A DNA stretch of 64,000 nt from Mycolicibacterium aubagnense (GCF_010730955.1 NZ_AP022577.1:620001-684000), one strand, 5' to 3'; shown: positions 19,070-28,128, counted from the first letter of the stretch. Notes: a model not told the origin generated them from the sequence alone. Program-made: numbers and translations.

Positions 19070-19336
19070 ATGAAATCGATAAAGCTCATTGTTGGCTTGG
19101 CCGTCGCCAGCGGGGTCGCTGCCGGCGCCGTCGGACTGGGTATCGGTACGGCCAGCGCAGATACGGGCATGGCTCCGGTCCCGGCCCGCTGGGGTCACGA
19201 CCACGGCTGGGACGGCGACGGTGGCCCCGGCTGGGGTCCGCCGCCTCCTCCGGCGTGGGGCTGGAGCCCGCCTGGCACGTGGAACGGTGGCTGGGAACCT
19301 GACGGCGGATTCTGCGTCTTCGCCGCCTGCATCTAG
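19070..19336 (+). CDS. Exported paralog of the GPPPP-repeat protein
   Basis: The 88-residue protein has a signal peptide (MKSIKLIVGLAVASGVAAG to ASAD), one short GPPPPP block, and the same C-terminal PPGTWNGGWEPDGG plus two-cysteine ending as the protein encoded just upstream. It therefore looks like a repeat-free paralog. An AGGAATGGG stretch precedes the ATG. Its TAG shares the CTAG with the stop of the convergent kinase gene. Function unknown. Confidence 0.72.
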   Translation: MKSIKLIVGLAVASGVAAGAVGLGIGTASADTGMAPVPARWGHDHGWDGDGGPGWGPPPPPAWGWSPPGTWNGGWEPDGGFCVFAACI

Positions 19337-20679
19337 TCGGATTCGGGGTGCGGGGCGGGTAGCTCAAGCAGCAGGCGCGCCCCACCCAGGGGACTCTGCG
19401 CCAAAGACGCTCTGCCACCGTGAAGTTCGGCCTGCTGGGCAACCAGCGCCAAGCCGAGGCCGGAACCCGAATGCGACGCTGTCGAGCCGCGCGCAAAGCG
19501 ATGGAAGACCGCGTCGCGTTCGTGTTCTGGCACGCCGGTGCCGTTGTCGTCGATGGCGATCTGCACCCCGTCGTGTGAACTGACCGCGGACAGCTGCACG
19601 CGCGTGGCGCCACCGTGCTTGACCGCGTTGGCGATCGCGTTGTCGACCACCAGCCGGAGCCCGACGGGCAGTCCGAGCATCAGCACCGTCGCCGACGGCA
19701 CGAGAGCGACGTTGAGGTCCGGGTACACCCGCACGGCGTCGTGGGCAGCCCGGTCGAGCAGCTCGGTGATGTCGACGGGGACCAGATCGTCGGCGGTGGT
19801 CAGTTCGCCCTGTGCCAGCCGCTCCAGAGCCGTCAGCGTCGCCTCGATGCGGCTCTGGGTGCGCATGACGTCACCGATCACCTCGTTGCGCTGCTCCACG
19901 CCCAGGTCGAGCGTGGACAGCACTTCGAGGTTGGTGCGCATTGCCGTCAGCGGGGTACGCAGTTCGTGCGAGGCGACCGAGGCGAAGTCGCGAGCCGATT
20001 CCAGCGCAGCCTTGGTCCGGGCCTGTTCCTCACCGATGCGGGACAACATGCCCTCGACCGCCTCCGCGATCTCGACGGCCTCCGAGACGCCACGTACGTG
20101 CACTTCTTCGGGTTTCGACTGGGCGTTGATCTGCCTTGCCTGCTGGGCGAGCTTGCGGAACGGGTTGATCATGACGAACCACATCGAGCCACCGACGAGG
20201 AACGTGCCGAGGATGACGCCGCTGCAGATGGCCAGGATGCGCATGTGCAGTGTGCGGATCTGACTCCGCGCCTCGGCCAATGGTGCCCCGAGCGCGATCG
20301 ACGCCGACCCCGTCGTGACGGTGCGGACCCGGTACTCGACGCCGTTGATCGTGGTGTTGGCGTACCCGTTCTCGAACTGCGGCAACACGATCTCCGTCGG
20401 CATCGAGACCGTCGCCGCGCCGATCCGCACGGTGCGAACCAGCGTGCCCTCGGGTTGGGGCGTGCCCGTGGGGCTCTGCTTGGCGATGCTCAGCAGGGTA
20501 TTGACGTCGGGCAGGCTGCTCAGAGAGTCAAGCCGCCGGTCGAGCTGGCTGTACTGGTCGTTGGTGACACCGATCCACACCCAGGTACCGATGATCAGCA
20601 CCGTCGCGACCACCGACAAGGCGGCGACAACGACGATGGCTCGCAACGACAAAGCCGGTATCGGTAATCGCAGCTGCAC
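19333..20679 (-). CDS. PrrB-like sensor histidine kinase without an adjacent regulator
   Basis: The protein (448 residues from the GTG) has two membrane helices flanking an extracytoplasmic sensor, a HAMP region (NPFRKLAQQARQIN), the dimerisation box ASHELRTPL with phospho-acceptor histidine about residue 238, and an ATPase domain with VDNAIANAVKHGG, DNGTGVP and GSGLGLALV boxes. As I recall it, the kinase core is very close to M. tuberculosis PrrB. No response regulator gene lies next to it; tpx precedes it, separated by a strong terminator. No ATG is available in frame, so GTG 20679 or TTG 20682 is the start, probably leaderless because the terminator ends only about 20 bases upstream. Confidence 0.85.
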   Translation of the reverse strand: MQLRLPIPALSLRAIVVVAALSVVATVLIIGTWVWIGVTNDQYSQLDRRLDSLSSLPDVNTLLSIAKQSPTGTPQPEGTLVRTVRIGAATVSMPTEIVLPQFENGYANTTINGVEYRVRTVTTGSASIALGAPLAEARSQIRTLHMRILAICSGVILGTFLVGGSMWFVMINPFRKLAQQARQINAQSKPEEVHVRGVSEAVEIAEAVEGMLSRIGEEQARTKAALESARDFASVASHELRTPLTAMRTNLEVLSTLDLGVEQRNEVIGDVMRTQSRIEATLTALERLAQGELTTADDLVPVDITELLDRAAHDAVRVYPDLNVALVPSATVLMLGLPVGLRLVVDNAIANAVKHGGATRVQLSAVSSHDGVQIAIDDNGTGVPEHERDAVFHRFARGSTASHSGSGLGLALVAQQAELHGGRASLAQSPLGGARLLLELPAPHPESD

Positions 20680-20699
20680 CAAGTCATCATGCCCGATGC

Positions 20700-20746
20700 A
20701 AAAAAGACTGACGGGGTGCGTGCCCCTGGCACGCACCCCGTCAGTC
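20700..20746 (-). terminator. Rho-independent terminator of tpx
   Basis: GACTGACGGGGTGCGTGCC (20706-20724) pairs perfectly over 19 bases with its complement at 20728-20746 around a three-base loop, and on the minus strand it is followed by six Ts (20700-20705). It begins 12 bases past the tpx stop. This is one of the clearest terminators in the window. Confidence 0.9.
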
Positions 20747-20758
20747 GAACAGCTGGTG

Positions 20759-21253
<495 letters not shown>

Positions 21254-21259
21254 ACCCGA

Positions 21260-21275
21260 CAGTCTGTCAAGACTG
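21260..21275. promoter_or_regulatory. Inverted repeat just upstream of tpx
   Basis: CAGTCT-GTCA-AGACTG is a perfect 6+4+6 inverted repeat seven bases before the tpx ATG. On the tpx strand it contains a TTGACA hexamer. It may be an operator or a hairpin covering the ribosome site; no ordinary Shine-Dalgarno sequence is visible. Confidence 0.4.
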
Positions 21276-21311
21276 CGTCACGCCCGCAGCGCGGGGGTGC
21301 TGCTGTGGTGT

Positions 21312-21995
21312 CTACTGCCATTCGATGATGCGGCTCAGGTACGGATCCATGCCGCTGGTGCGGACTGGGCCGACGGTGACGGACGGCTCGGTGCCCTCGA
21401 CCATCTGGCCGTTGCCGACGAACATCGCGACGCTCTGCGAACCGGCCGGTCCGTAGAACAGCAGGTCACCCGGCAGTGCCTGGTCCGCAGTGATCTTGCG
21501 GCCGACCTTGTACTGCTCGCCCGAAGAACGCGGCAGCTTGATGCCCACGCCGGCGAACGCGTACTGGATCAGACCGGAGGCGTCGAAGCCCGGCGTGGTC
21601 GGAACGGGCGTGATGGCACTCGTCGACGGCGTCGGGCCGAACAGACCCGACAGGCCCGGGATGAGGGTGTTGGACTGGGGCGCCGCAACCGGCTGCGTGA
21701 CACCCGTCGGCTGTAGGCCCACCTGAGGCGCCGGCTGGCTGACCGGGGCCGCCGCGGCCGTCACATTGGCCGGAGGCAGGCTGGGACCGTTGGCGTTGCC
21801 GCCGCCGTAGACGAACGGCACCCCGCGCTGCGACAACGCACGCTGGATGACGAAATCGATGGCCTGCCGGTGAGTACCGCCGGTCCAGGTCGCGTTGTCG
21901 GCTGACGCGAGGGGCGCCGACACCAGCGGGGCCGCCATCGCGATGGGTGTCGCAAGCAGTGCTGCGCTCGCCATCGTCACAATCATCCGTCGCAT
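21312..21995 (-). CDS. ripD: RipD-like NlpC/P60 protein lacking catalytic residues
   Basis: The 227-residue exported protein has a signal peptide, an N-terminal helical segment, a proline/threonine linker and a C-terminal NlpC/P60 fold. The usual catalytic cysteine is alanine (GFDASGLIQYAF instead of DCSG) and the histidine position reads QSVAMFVG instead of HV. This is the known RipD pattern (M. tuberculosis Rv1566c), which binds peptidoglycan but does not cut it. A GAGAGG ribosome site fits the ATG at 21995; an upstream GTG at 22004 is less likely. A GC-rich structured leader precedes the gene. Confidence 0.88.
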   Translation of the reverse strand: MRRMIVTMASAALLATPIAMAAPLVSAPLASADNATWTGGTHRQAIDFVIQRALSQRGVPFVYGGGNANGPSLPPANVTAAAAPVSQPAPQVGLQPTGVTQPVAAPQSNTLIPGLSGLFGPTPSTSAITPVPTTPGFDASGLIQYAFAGVGIKLPRSSGEQYKVGRKITADQALPGDLLFYGPAGSQSVAMFVGNGQMVEGTEPSVTVGPVRTSGMDPYLSRIIEWQ

Positions 21996-22023
21996 GTCGA
22001 CCACCTCTCTTCGTGCGCCACCG

Positions 22024-22065
22024 GGGCGCCCGACACCGCGTGCTCTACGCGGGGGTCGCGACCCC
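22024..22065 (-). promoter_or_regulatory. Structured GC-rich leader of ripD
   Basis: Three inverted repeats are packed together: GGGCGCCC (22024-22031), CCGCGT-GCTCT-ACGCGG (22036-22052) and the 14-base palindrome GGGGTCGCGACCCC (22052-22065). They sit 29-70 bases upstream of the ripD start. Some NlpC/P60 and rpf genes in actinobacteria have cyclic-di-AMP riboswitches, but I cannot match that consensus here. Its function is unknown. Confidence 0.4.
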
Positions 22066-22227
22066 TGTGGTCCCTCTCCTCACAAACTTCACTACTGTCA
22101 CTTTTACCCCACGCGCGCGCCTTATCCCACATAAATGCAGGTCAGCGCGCGATCTTTATCGAAAATGTGATCGAATGGTAATCGGGGCGACGGATCCGGG
22201 GCCTGCGCCGCCTCTAGGCTTGCCGCC

Positions 22228-22884
22228 ATGGCAGCGATCCAGACGGTCAATCTGGCGGTCCCACAGCCCAGCCCCGACAAGGATCAGTTGGTCACGGGCA
22301 TCGACAAGCGCCCGACTTCCGAGCCGGTGCAGGTCCGTCAACCCGGACCCATGCAGGGCGGCCTCGGCAGCGGCCTGGTCGGTGACACCATCGGTGACCA
22401 GCAGTTCCACGGCGGCGACGACCAGGCGGTGTACGCCTATGCCCGCGAAGACCTCGATGAGTGGCAGGTACGCCTCGACCGGGAGTTGAGCAACGGCTCA
22501 TTCGGCGAGAACCTCACCACCACAGGGCTCGACGTGAACCACGCCCTCATCGGCGAACGCTGGCAGATCGGCGACGGCGGCCCACTCCTGGAAGTGAGCC
22601 GGCCGCGCATCCCGTGCCGCACCTTTGCCGAGTGGCTCGAAATCCGCGGTTGGGTCAAGACGTTCACCAAGGAAGCCGTACCCGGTGCCTACCTTCGGAT
22701 CGTGACGCCGGGCGTGCTCCGCGCCGGGGCATCGATCACAGTGGTTTCCCGACCGCCGCACGACGTCACCGTCGCCCTGGTGTTTCGCGCGCTGACCCTC
22801 GAACCGGAGCTACTGCCGACCCTGCTGCCCGCCGATGCGTTGCCGGAGATGATCAAAGAACGAATCCGGCAGCGGGCGCACTAG
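22228..22884 (+). CDS. MOSC-domain protein
   Basis: The 218-residue protein has the MOSC layout: a G-x-G-x-G-D segment with FHGGDDQAVYAYAREDLD, the NLTTTGLDVNHALIGERW segment, and the conserved cysteine in EVSRPRIPC (about residue 130), which in relatives binds molybdenum cofactor sulfur or substrate. It resembles YiiM-type proteins, which handle N-hydroxylated compounds. It ends two bases from the stop of the convergent MFS gene. Confidence 0.88.
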   Translation: MAAIQTVNLAVPQPSPDKDQLVTGIDKRPTSEPVQVRQPGPMQGGLGSGLVGDTIGDQQFHGGDDQAVYAYAREDLDEWQVRLDRELSNGSFGENLTTTGLDVNHALIGERWQIGDGGPLLEVSRPRIPCRTFAEWLEIRGWVKTFTKEAVPGAYLRIVTPGVLRAGASITVVSRPPHDVTVALVFRALTLEPELLPTLLPADALPEMIKERIRQRAH

Positions 22885-22886
22885 CG

Positions 22887-24086
22887 TCAATCGCGCAGCA
22901 CCGCAGCAGCCGCCACTCCGGCGACGACCTCGAGCATCACGATGACGGCCGCCACCGCCGTCCACCCGGCGGCATCGAACGCGATGCCGCCGACCCATCC
23001 GATGACACTCGAGCCGGCGTAGTAGGCCAAGTTGTACAGCGAGCCGGCCTGCGCCTTGCCCACCGTGGCCAGCTGGCCCGTCCAGCCCGACGCGGTGGCA
23101 TGCGCACCGAAGAACCCCGCGGTGGCGATCAGGAGACCGGCGAGGACCGTAAACACGTTGTGGCTCAACGTGATCACCACACCAACGCCCATCACCACGA
23201 CACTGCCCAGCAGTACCGGACGCCGGCCGTAGCGACTGGCCGCGGCCCCGGCCCACGCCGATGCCCAGGTACCCGCCAGGTAGGCCACGAACACCAGGCT
23301 GACGACGGTCTGCGGCAAGCCGAACGGCGCCGCGCTCAGCCGGAAGCCGAGGAAGTTGTACATCGCCACGAATCCGCCCATCAGCAGGAAGCCCTGCAGA
23401 TAGAGCACCAGCTGCCGGGGGCTACGGAGGTTGGCGGCCAATCGGTGCGCCAGGGAGCCCTCGGATTGCTCGCCGGCCGGGACGAACCCCTGAGGTTCGG
23501 GTGCGAGCCGCATGAACCCGACAGCCGCTGCGCTGCAGAGCAATCCGACGACGAACATGGCCCACCGCCAGTCGGTGAGCTCGGCCACCGGTGCCGCGAC
23601 CAGACGGCCGAGCAACCCGCCGATCGTAGTGCCGGCGACGTAGGTGCCGGCCGCCCGCGCGGCGTGGCCGGCCTCGATCTCCTCAGTCAGGTAGGCCACC
23701 GCGATCGCCGGCACTCCCCCGAGTGCCAGACCTTCGGCGAATCGGCCGGCGAGGAGCAGCTGAAACGTCGGCGCGAAAGGCACCAGCAATGCCAAACCCG
23801 TTGCCACACAGACCGAATAGGACATCGCACGCACCCGGCCGATCCGGTCGGCCAGCGTCGACCAGCCGATCACGCCCAGCGCCAAGCCGATTGTCGATGC
23901 CGACACCATGAGTGCCGATGCCGCCGCGCCGGAACCCAGGCTGCGGGCGATCAACGGTAGGACGGCCTGCGGCGAATACAGCTGCGCGAATGTCGCGACA
24001 CCGGCGCAGAACAGCGCACCGAGCAGCCTGCGGTAGTCGGTGGATCCACGCACATGGCCGGTCCAGGCAGGCGCTTCAACAGTCAC
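22887..24086 (-). CDS. Major facilitator superfamily transporter
   Basis: The 399-residue protein has twelve membrane helices and MFS signatures: the loop 2-3 motif GWSTLADRIGRVRAMSY and its repeat in the second half (ASRYGRRPVLLGSVVVM). The sequence fits the YnfM/CynX-like exporters often paired with LysR regulators. It follows the LysR gene by 72 bases on the same strand, so the two probably form one unit in which the LysR protein controls export of an unknown compound. Confidence 0.88.
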   Translation of the reverse strand: MTVEAPAWTGHVRGSTDYRRLLGALFCAGVATFAQLYSPQAVLPLIARSLGSGAAASALMVSASTIGLALGVIGWSTLADRIGRVRAMSYSVCVATGLALLVPFAPTFQLLLAGRFAEGLALGGVPAIAVAYLTEEIEAGHAARAAGTYVAGTTIGGLLGRLVAAPVAELTDWRWAMFVVGLLCSAAAVGFMRLAPEPQGFVPAGEQSEGSLAHRLAANLRSPRQLVLYLQGFLLMGGFVAMYNFLGFRLSAAPFGLPQTVVSLVFVAYLAGTWASAWAGAAASRYGRRPVLLGSVVVMGVGVVITLSHNVFTVLAGLLIATAGFFGAHATASGWTGQLATVGKAQAGSLYNLAYYAGSSVIGWVGGIAFDAAGWTAVAAVIVMLEVVAGVAAAAVLRD

Positions 24087-24158
24087 AAGCAGAAGGCTAG
24101 AAACGCCCTATTCATGTGTCCAATACATCATTTTTGGTTGACTCATGCACATATCGCA

Positions 24159-25037
24159 TCAAAAGCCCGCCGCGGTCACGAACTCGGCGAATCGCCCTGC
24201 GGCAGGAGGCAATTCGCGACCCCGAACCCATGCCATACCGATTTCGCGCTTGACCCGGGTGTCGGACAATGGGATGTACGTCACCGAAGGATCGCCACGA
24301 CCCGGCCGCGGCACCGGCACCACCGCGACGCCGAAGCCCGCAGCCACCAGGCCCTCCATCGTCGGAATCTCCATGGCTTCGAACGCGATCTCGGGCGTGA
24401 TGCCACTCTCGGCCCAGACCTGATCGGTCAGCTGACGCAGCCCGAATTCCGCGCCGAGTGCGATGAAGGTCTCGTCGGCCACCTCACCCAAGCGCACGCG
24501 CGCCCGCCCGGCCAGGCGGTGATCGGCGGGCACCGCCAGACAGAGCCGTTCGACATACAACACCCGCCACGTGCACGGCACCTGCGCCGGCCGCGGAGAA
24601 GTGATCGCGACATCGGCCTGGCCGGTACGCAGCCGCTCCGCAATGTCGTGCGCCGCACCCTGGAACAACTCGAACCGCACGGCCGGCGCCAGCGCCCGGA
24701 ACTGCCGAAGCGCCTCCGGTACAAACCAATTGGCCGCCGAATGCAGAAAGGCCAACCGCACCAGGCCGCTGTCCGGATCGAGCAGGGCGTCGATCCGGCT
24801 GTGCGCGGCATCCATCTCGGCGATGCTGCGGCGGGCATGTTCGAGCATGATCCGGCCGTAGCCGTTCAGCTGAAGACGGCGACCAATGCGATCGAAAAGC
24901 GGTGTGCCGACCTGGTTTTCCAAGCGGGCCAAGGCCCGCGACAGCGTCGGTTGGGCAACACCCAGTTCTTCCGCGGCGGCGGTGACGTGCTCGGTTTCAG
25001 CCAGGACGACGAACCAGCGGAGTTCGTCGAGGAGCAC
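24159..25037 (-). CDS. LysR-family transcriptional regulator
   Basis: The 292-residue protein starts with a LysR winged helix (LRWFVVLAETEHVTAAAEELGVAQPTLSRALARLENQVGTPLFDR) and continues with a periplasmic-binding-like effector domain (about 90-290). It lies directly upstream of the MFS gene and probably regulates it. The GTG start is only seven bases downstream of the katG terminator hairpin, so its mRNA is likely leaderless or the promoter overlaps the hairpin. Confidence 0.88.
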   Translation of the reverse strand: MLLDELRWFVVLAETEHVTAAAEELGVAQPTLSRALARLENQVGTPLFDRIGRRLQLNGYGRIMLEHARRSIAEMDAAHSRIDALLDPDSGLVRLAFLHSAANWFVPEALRQFRALAPAVRFELFQGAAHDIAERLRTGQADVAITSPRPAQVPCTWRVLYVERLCLAVPADHRLAGRARVRLGEVADETFIALGAEFGLRQLTDQVWAESGITPEIAFEAMEIPTMEGLVAAGFGVAVVPVPRPGRGDPSVTYIPLSDTRVKREIGMAWVRGRELPPAAGRFAEFVTAAGF

Positions 25038-25044
25038 AAAACGA

Positions 25045-25080
25045 CAGTACCCCGTGGGCCGAACGGCCCACGGGGTACTG
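25045..25080 (-). terminator. Terminator hairpin of katG
   Basis: CAGTACCCCGTGGGCC (25045-25060) pairs perfectly with GGCCCACGGGGTACTG (25065-25080) around a four-base loop, ten bases past the katG stop. On the minus strand it is followed by TCGTTTTG, a short T-rich tail. It separates furA-katG from the LysR gene. Confidence 0.8.
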
Positions 25081-25090
25081 GATCAGGTCG

Positions 25091-27286
25091 TTACCGGATG
25101 TCGAACCGGTCGGCGTCCATCACCTTGGCCCACGCCGCGACGAAGTCCTTGACGAACTTCTCCTTGGCGTCATCCTCGGCGTATACCTCGGCCAGCGCCC
25201 GCAGCTGCGAGTTCGAGCCGAACAGCAGGTCGACCCGGCTGGCGGTCCACTTCGGTGCGCCGCTGTCACGATCGGTGCCGACGTAGGTGCCGTCATCTGC
25301 CGGCGACGGAGCCCACTTGGTGGACATGTCGGTCAGGTTGACGAAGTAGTCGTTGGTCAGGTGACCCACGTTCTGCGTCAGTACGCCGAGGTCCGAACCA
25401 CCGTGGTTGGCACCGAGCACGCGCAGACCGCCGATCAGCACGGCCATCTCCGGCGCCGACAGACCCAGCAGGTTGGCCCGGTCGATCAGCCGGTACTCGG
25501 ACGGCAGGGTGTCACCCTTGCCGACGAAGTTCCGGAAGCCGTCGCCCTTGGGCTCGAGGTAGGCGAACGACTCGACGTCGGTCTGATCCTGGCCGGCATC
25601 GCCACGGCCCGAGGTGAACGGCACCGCGACGTCGAAACCGGCGTCCTTGATGGCCTTTTCGAGGCCGACGACACCGCCGAGGACCACCAGGTCGGCGAAC
25701 GACACGCCCGTCGGCGACGCCTGCTGGATCTCCTCGAGCTTGCGGATCACCTGAGCCAGCTCGTCGGGCTCGTTGACCTCCCAGCCGAGCTGCGGCTGCA
25801 GCCGTATGCGACCACCGTTTGCACCACCACGCATGTCGCTCGAGCGGAACGAGGCCGCCGCCTTCCACGCGGTGTTCACCAGCTGCTGCACCGACAGGCC
25901 CGACTCGGCGATGGCGGTCTTGAGGGTTGCGACATCAGCGGCGGACAGCGTCTTGCCGGCCGGCACGATGTCCTGCCACAGCCAGGTCTGCTTGGGCACC
26001 AGCGGACCGAGGTAACGCACGACCGGTCCCATGTCACGGTGCAGCAGCTTGAACCAGGCCTTGGCGTACTCCTCGGCCAGCTCCTCGGGGTGATCCAGCC
26101 AGCGGCGGGTGATCTCGCCGTAGATCGGGTCGAACCGCATCGACAGGTCGGTGGTCAGCATCGACGGGTGGGTCTTGCCGGTGCCCTGTGCCATCGGCAC
26201 CGAGTTGGCCCAGCCGCCGTCCTTGGGCTTCCACTGGTTGGCGCCCGCCGGGCTCTTGGTCAGCTCCCACTCGTTGCCGTAGAGGATCTCCAGGAAGCTG
26301 TTGTCCCACTTGGTCGGGGTGTGCGTCCAGGTGACCTCGAGGCCACTGCTGACGGTGTCGTTGCCGAGGCCGGGGTTGGCCCAGCCCAGGCCCATCTGCT
26401 CCAGCGGTGCGGCCTCGGGCTCCACGCCGTTCTCGATGTCGGTGGCGCCGTGGGTCTTGCCGAACGTGTGACCACCGACGATCAGGGCCGCGGTCTCGAT
26501 GTCGTTCATCGCCATGCGCCCGAAGGTCTCACGGATATCGATGGCAGCAGCCAGGTAGTCCGGGTTACCTTCGGGGCCTTCGGGATTGACGTAGATGAGG
26601 CCCATGTGGCTGGCGGCCAGCGGGTTCTCCAGCTTGGTGCGGTCGGTTCCCGCGTAGCGGTCCCGCGACCCCAGCCACTCGTGCTCCGAACCCCAGTAGA
26701 TGTCCTCCTCGGGCTCCCAGAAGTCCGGGCGACCGAACGCGAAGCCCGCCGTCTTGAAGCCCATGTGCTCCATCGCGCGGTTACCGGCGTAGACGATGAG
26801 GTCGGACCACGAGATCTTCTTGCCGTACTTCTTCTTGAGCGGCCACAGCAGGCGCCGCGCCTTGTCCAGGCTGACGTTGTCGGGCCAGCTGTTCAGCGGA
26901 GCGAATCGCTGCATGCCACGCCCGCCGCCGCCGCGGCCGTCCTCGACCCGGTAGGTGCCGGCGGCGTGCCAGGACATCCGCACGAAAAGTGGGCCGTAGT
27001 GGCCGAAGTCGGCCGGCCACCACTCTTGCGAATTGGTCAGCAGCTCGTCGAAATCGCGCTCAAATGCTTCGAAGTCGAGGCTCTGAACGGCCTGTCGGTA
27101 GTCGTAGCCCTCGTCGGTCGGATCGATGGCCGGCGGGTTCTTCTGCAGGATCTTCAGGTTGACCGCGCCCGGCCACCAGTCCCGGTTGCTACCACCCTCG
27201 ACAGGCGGCTTGATGCGCATCGGGCAACCGCTTTCGGCGGGCTCGGTCTGTGCTTCTCCGATCGGAGGGTGAGTTTCCTCAGGCAC
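25091..27286 (-). CDS. katG: Catalase-peroxidase KatG
   Basis: The 731-residue haem enzyme breaks down hydrogen peroxide and has peroxidase activity; in mycobacteria it activates isoniazid. The distal site VRMSWHAAG carries Arg103, Trp106 and His107, the proximal haem ligand is His273 in [10 protein letters not shown], and the residues of the catalase-specific Met-Tyr-Trp cross-link are present (Trp106, Tyr232 in LIYVNPEGP, Met258 in GRMAM). Both peroxidase-like halves are complete. It lies 36 bases downstream of furA and starts with GTG behind a polypurine ribosome site. A strong hairpin ends the unit. Confidence 0.98.
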   Translation of the reverse strand: MPEETHPPIGEAQTEPAESGCPMRIKPPVEGGSNRDWWPGAVNLKILQKNPPAIDPTDEGYDYRQAVQSLDFEAFERDFDELLTNSQEWWPADFGHYGPLFVRMSWHAAGTYRVEDGRGGGGRGMQRFAPLNSWPDNVSLDKARRLLWPLKKKYGKKISWSDLIVYAGNRAMEHMGFKTAGFAFGRPDFWEPEEDIYWGSEHEWLGSRDRYAGTDRTKLENPLAASHMGLIYVNPEGPEGNPDYLAAAIDIRETFGRMAMNDIETAALIVGGHTFGKTHGATDIENGVEPEAAPLEQMGLGWANPGLGNDTVSSGLEVTWTHTPTKWDNSFLEILYGNEWELTKSPAGANQWKPKDGGWANSVPMAQGTGKTHPSMLTTDLSMRFDPIYGEITRRWLDHPEELAEEYAKAWFKLLHRDMGPVVRYLGPLVPKQTWLWQDIVPAGKTLSAADVATLKTAIAESGLSVQQLVNTAWKAAASFRSSDMRGGANGGRIRLQPQLGWEVNEPDELAQVIRKLEEIQQASPTGVSFADLVVLGGVVGLEKAIKDAGFDVAVPFTSGRGDAGQDQTDVESFAYLEPKGDGFRNFVGKGDTLPSEYRLIDRANLLGLSAPEMAVLIGGLRVLGANHGGSDLGVLTQNVGHLTNDYFVNLTDMSTKWAPSPADDGTYVGTDRDSGAPKWTASRVDLLFGSNSQLRALAEVYAEDDAKEKFVKDFVAAWAKVMDADRFDIR

Positions 27287-27290
27287 GGCA

Positions 27291-27300
27291 CTTCCTTTCG
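27291..27300 (-). promoter_or_regulatory. Polypurine ribosome site of katG
   Basis: On the minus strand the sequence reads CGAAAGGAAG four bases before the katG GTG. A polypurine stretch at this place is known in mycobacteria to mark and stabilise the processed 5' end of katG mRNA. Only the sequence is seen here; the processing is inferred. Confidence 0.6.
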
Positions 27301-27322
27301 AGGGTGGTGAATTGAGCTGCGA

Positions 27323-27772
27323 TCACGGATGTGATCGTGAAGTTGTAGCGGTAGCGCAGTCGGGGCACATGCCCCAGTAGATGACTTCGGCCTCATCGAC
27401 AACGAAGCCGTCGAGCACGCCGTGACTGTCCGACGGGGTCAGGCAGGGCGTTTCGCCGGTGGCGCAGTCGATGTCGGCGATGGCGCCACAGGAACGGCAC
27501 ACGACGTGGTGGTGGTTGTCCCCCACCCGGGTTTCGTACCGTGCCACCGACCCTGATGGCTGAATGCGCCGGATCAGCCCGGCCGTGGTCAGGGCGGCCA
27601 GCACGTCGTAGACCGCTTGACGGGAGACGTCGGGCAGGATGGCGCGAACCGCGTCGAAGACCGTCTCCGTATCGGCGTGCGGCCGCCCGGTCACCGCCTC
27701 GAGGACTGCGAGGCGAGGCCGGGTCACACGGAGATCTGCGGAACGCAGCTGCTCCGTGTAATCGGTTGTCAC
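27323..27772 (-). CDS. furA: Ferric uptake regulator-type repressor FurA
   Basis: The 149-residue protein has a winged helix (RVTRPRLAVLEAV, DVSRQAVYDVLAALTTAGLI) and Fur metal sites (DNHHHVVCRSCG and CPDC). In mycobacteria FurA represses its own promoter and thereby katG, and peroxide relieves this. The frame is open further upstream, but known FurA starts near DYAEQL, so GTG 27772 is the start. It sits seven bases after a good -10 box, so the transcript is most likely leaderless, as recalled for other mycobacteria. Confidence 0.95.
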   Translation of the reverse strand: MTTDYTEQLRSADLRVTRPRLAVLEAVTGRPHADTETVFDAVRAILPDVSRQAVYDVLAALTTAGLIRRIQPSGSVARYETRVGDNHHHVVCRSCGAIADIDCATGETPCLTPSDSHGVLDGFVVDEAEVIYWGMCPDCATATTSRSHP

Positions 27773-27808
27773 ATGATCACTTCTACGCCCTTTTTTGGAC
27801 TGAGTCAA
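27773..27808 (-). promoter_or_regulatory. furA-katG promoter
   Basis: On the minus strand TTGACT (27803-27808) and TAGAAG (27780-27785) are spaced by exactly 17 bases, with an A-run in the spacer. The furA GTG begins seven bases after the -10 box, which implies a leaderless start. FurA is expected to bind over this AT-rich core. Confidence 0.75.
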
Positions 27809-27903
27809 GACTTCGTAGTGATGTGTGTCACGCGATGTCGCGTTGGAATCCATCCGCCGACCGTCATTCGCGGAGGTCAAAGCCGTTGTTCCGCATACAC
27901 TTT

Positions 27904-27957
27904 AGGCGGCCGGCTGCCGGTCCGCAGGGAAATCGCCGGAACCGGCGAATGCCGCCT
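27904..27957. ncRNA. Candidate three-way-junction RNA element
   Basis: AGGCGGC (27904-27910) pairs with GCCGCCT (27951-27957) and encloses two internal hairpins: CCGG-CTG-CCGG (27910-27920) and TCGCCG-GAAC-CGGCGA (27933-27948). A TACACT hexamer at 27896-27901 could be a -10 box for transcription to the right. It lies between the furA promoter and the leader ORF of the GGDEF gene. It could be part of that leader or a small RNA; no Rfam family is recognised. Confidence 0.35.
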
Positions 27958-28056
27958 TTCGGTTCGCCCACGGGCACTGACCCAAAGGCTGAGCGTCTGC
28001 ACAGAGTTTGCCGACGGCCGCCGAAATCTCGCCGCGGGATTGTTAATCTGCTGCAT

Positions 28057-28128
28057 ATGCAACGCAGCGTGACAGGCCCACCGGTTCGCCGGTCGGCTGC
28101 CGCGGGAGACCGTCGGGCACCCGCATGA
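28057..28128 (+). CDS. 23-codon leader ORF, probably leaderless
   Basis: ATG 28057 opens a 23-residue basic peptide, MQRSVTGPPVRRSAAAGDRR plus APA, whose TGA overlaps the ATG of the GGDEF gene as ATGA. A TAATCT hexamer (28044-28049) lies seven bases before the ATG, which would make the mRNA begin at this codon. Leaderless small ORFs of this kind are common in mycobacteria, and the overlap suggests that its translation feeds the next gene. Confidence 0.45.
   Translation: MQRSVTGPPVRRSAAAGDRRAPA

Noticed and set aside
17412..19336. Horizontal transfer of the aceA to kinase segment
   Set aside because: Composition and gene families match the rest of the window; no mobile genes, direct repeats or tRNA are present.
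22024..22065. Cyclic-di-AMP (ydaO) riboswitch before ripD
   Set aside because: Position and gene type would fit, but the conserved blocks of that family are not visible.
22461..23960. 499-residue open frame on the plus strand
   Set aside because: It is an arginine/histidine/proline-rich shadow of the MOSC and MFS genes, which have clear domains on their own frames.
25361..27310. 649-residue open frame antisense to katG
   Set aside because: It has the composition of a shadow frame in GC-rich DNA, while katG is complete on the other strand.
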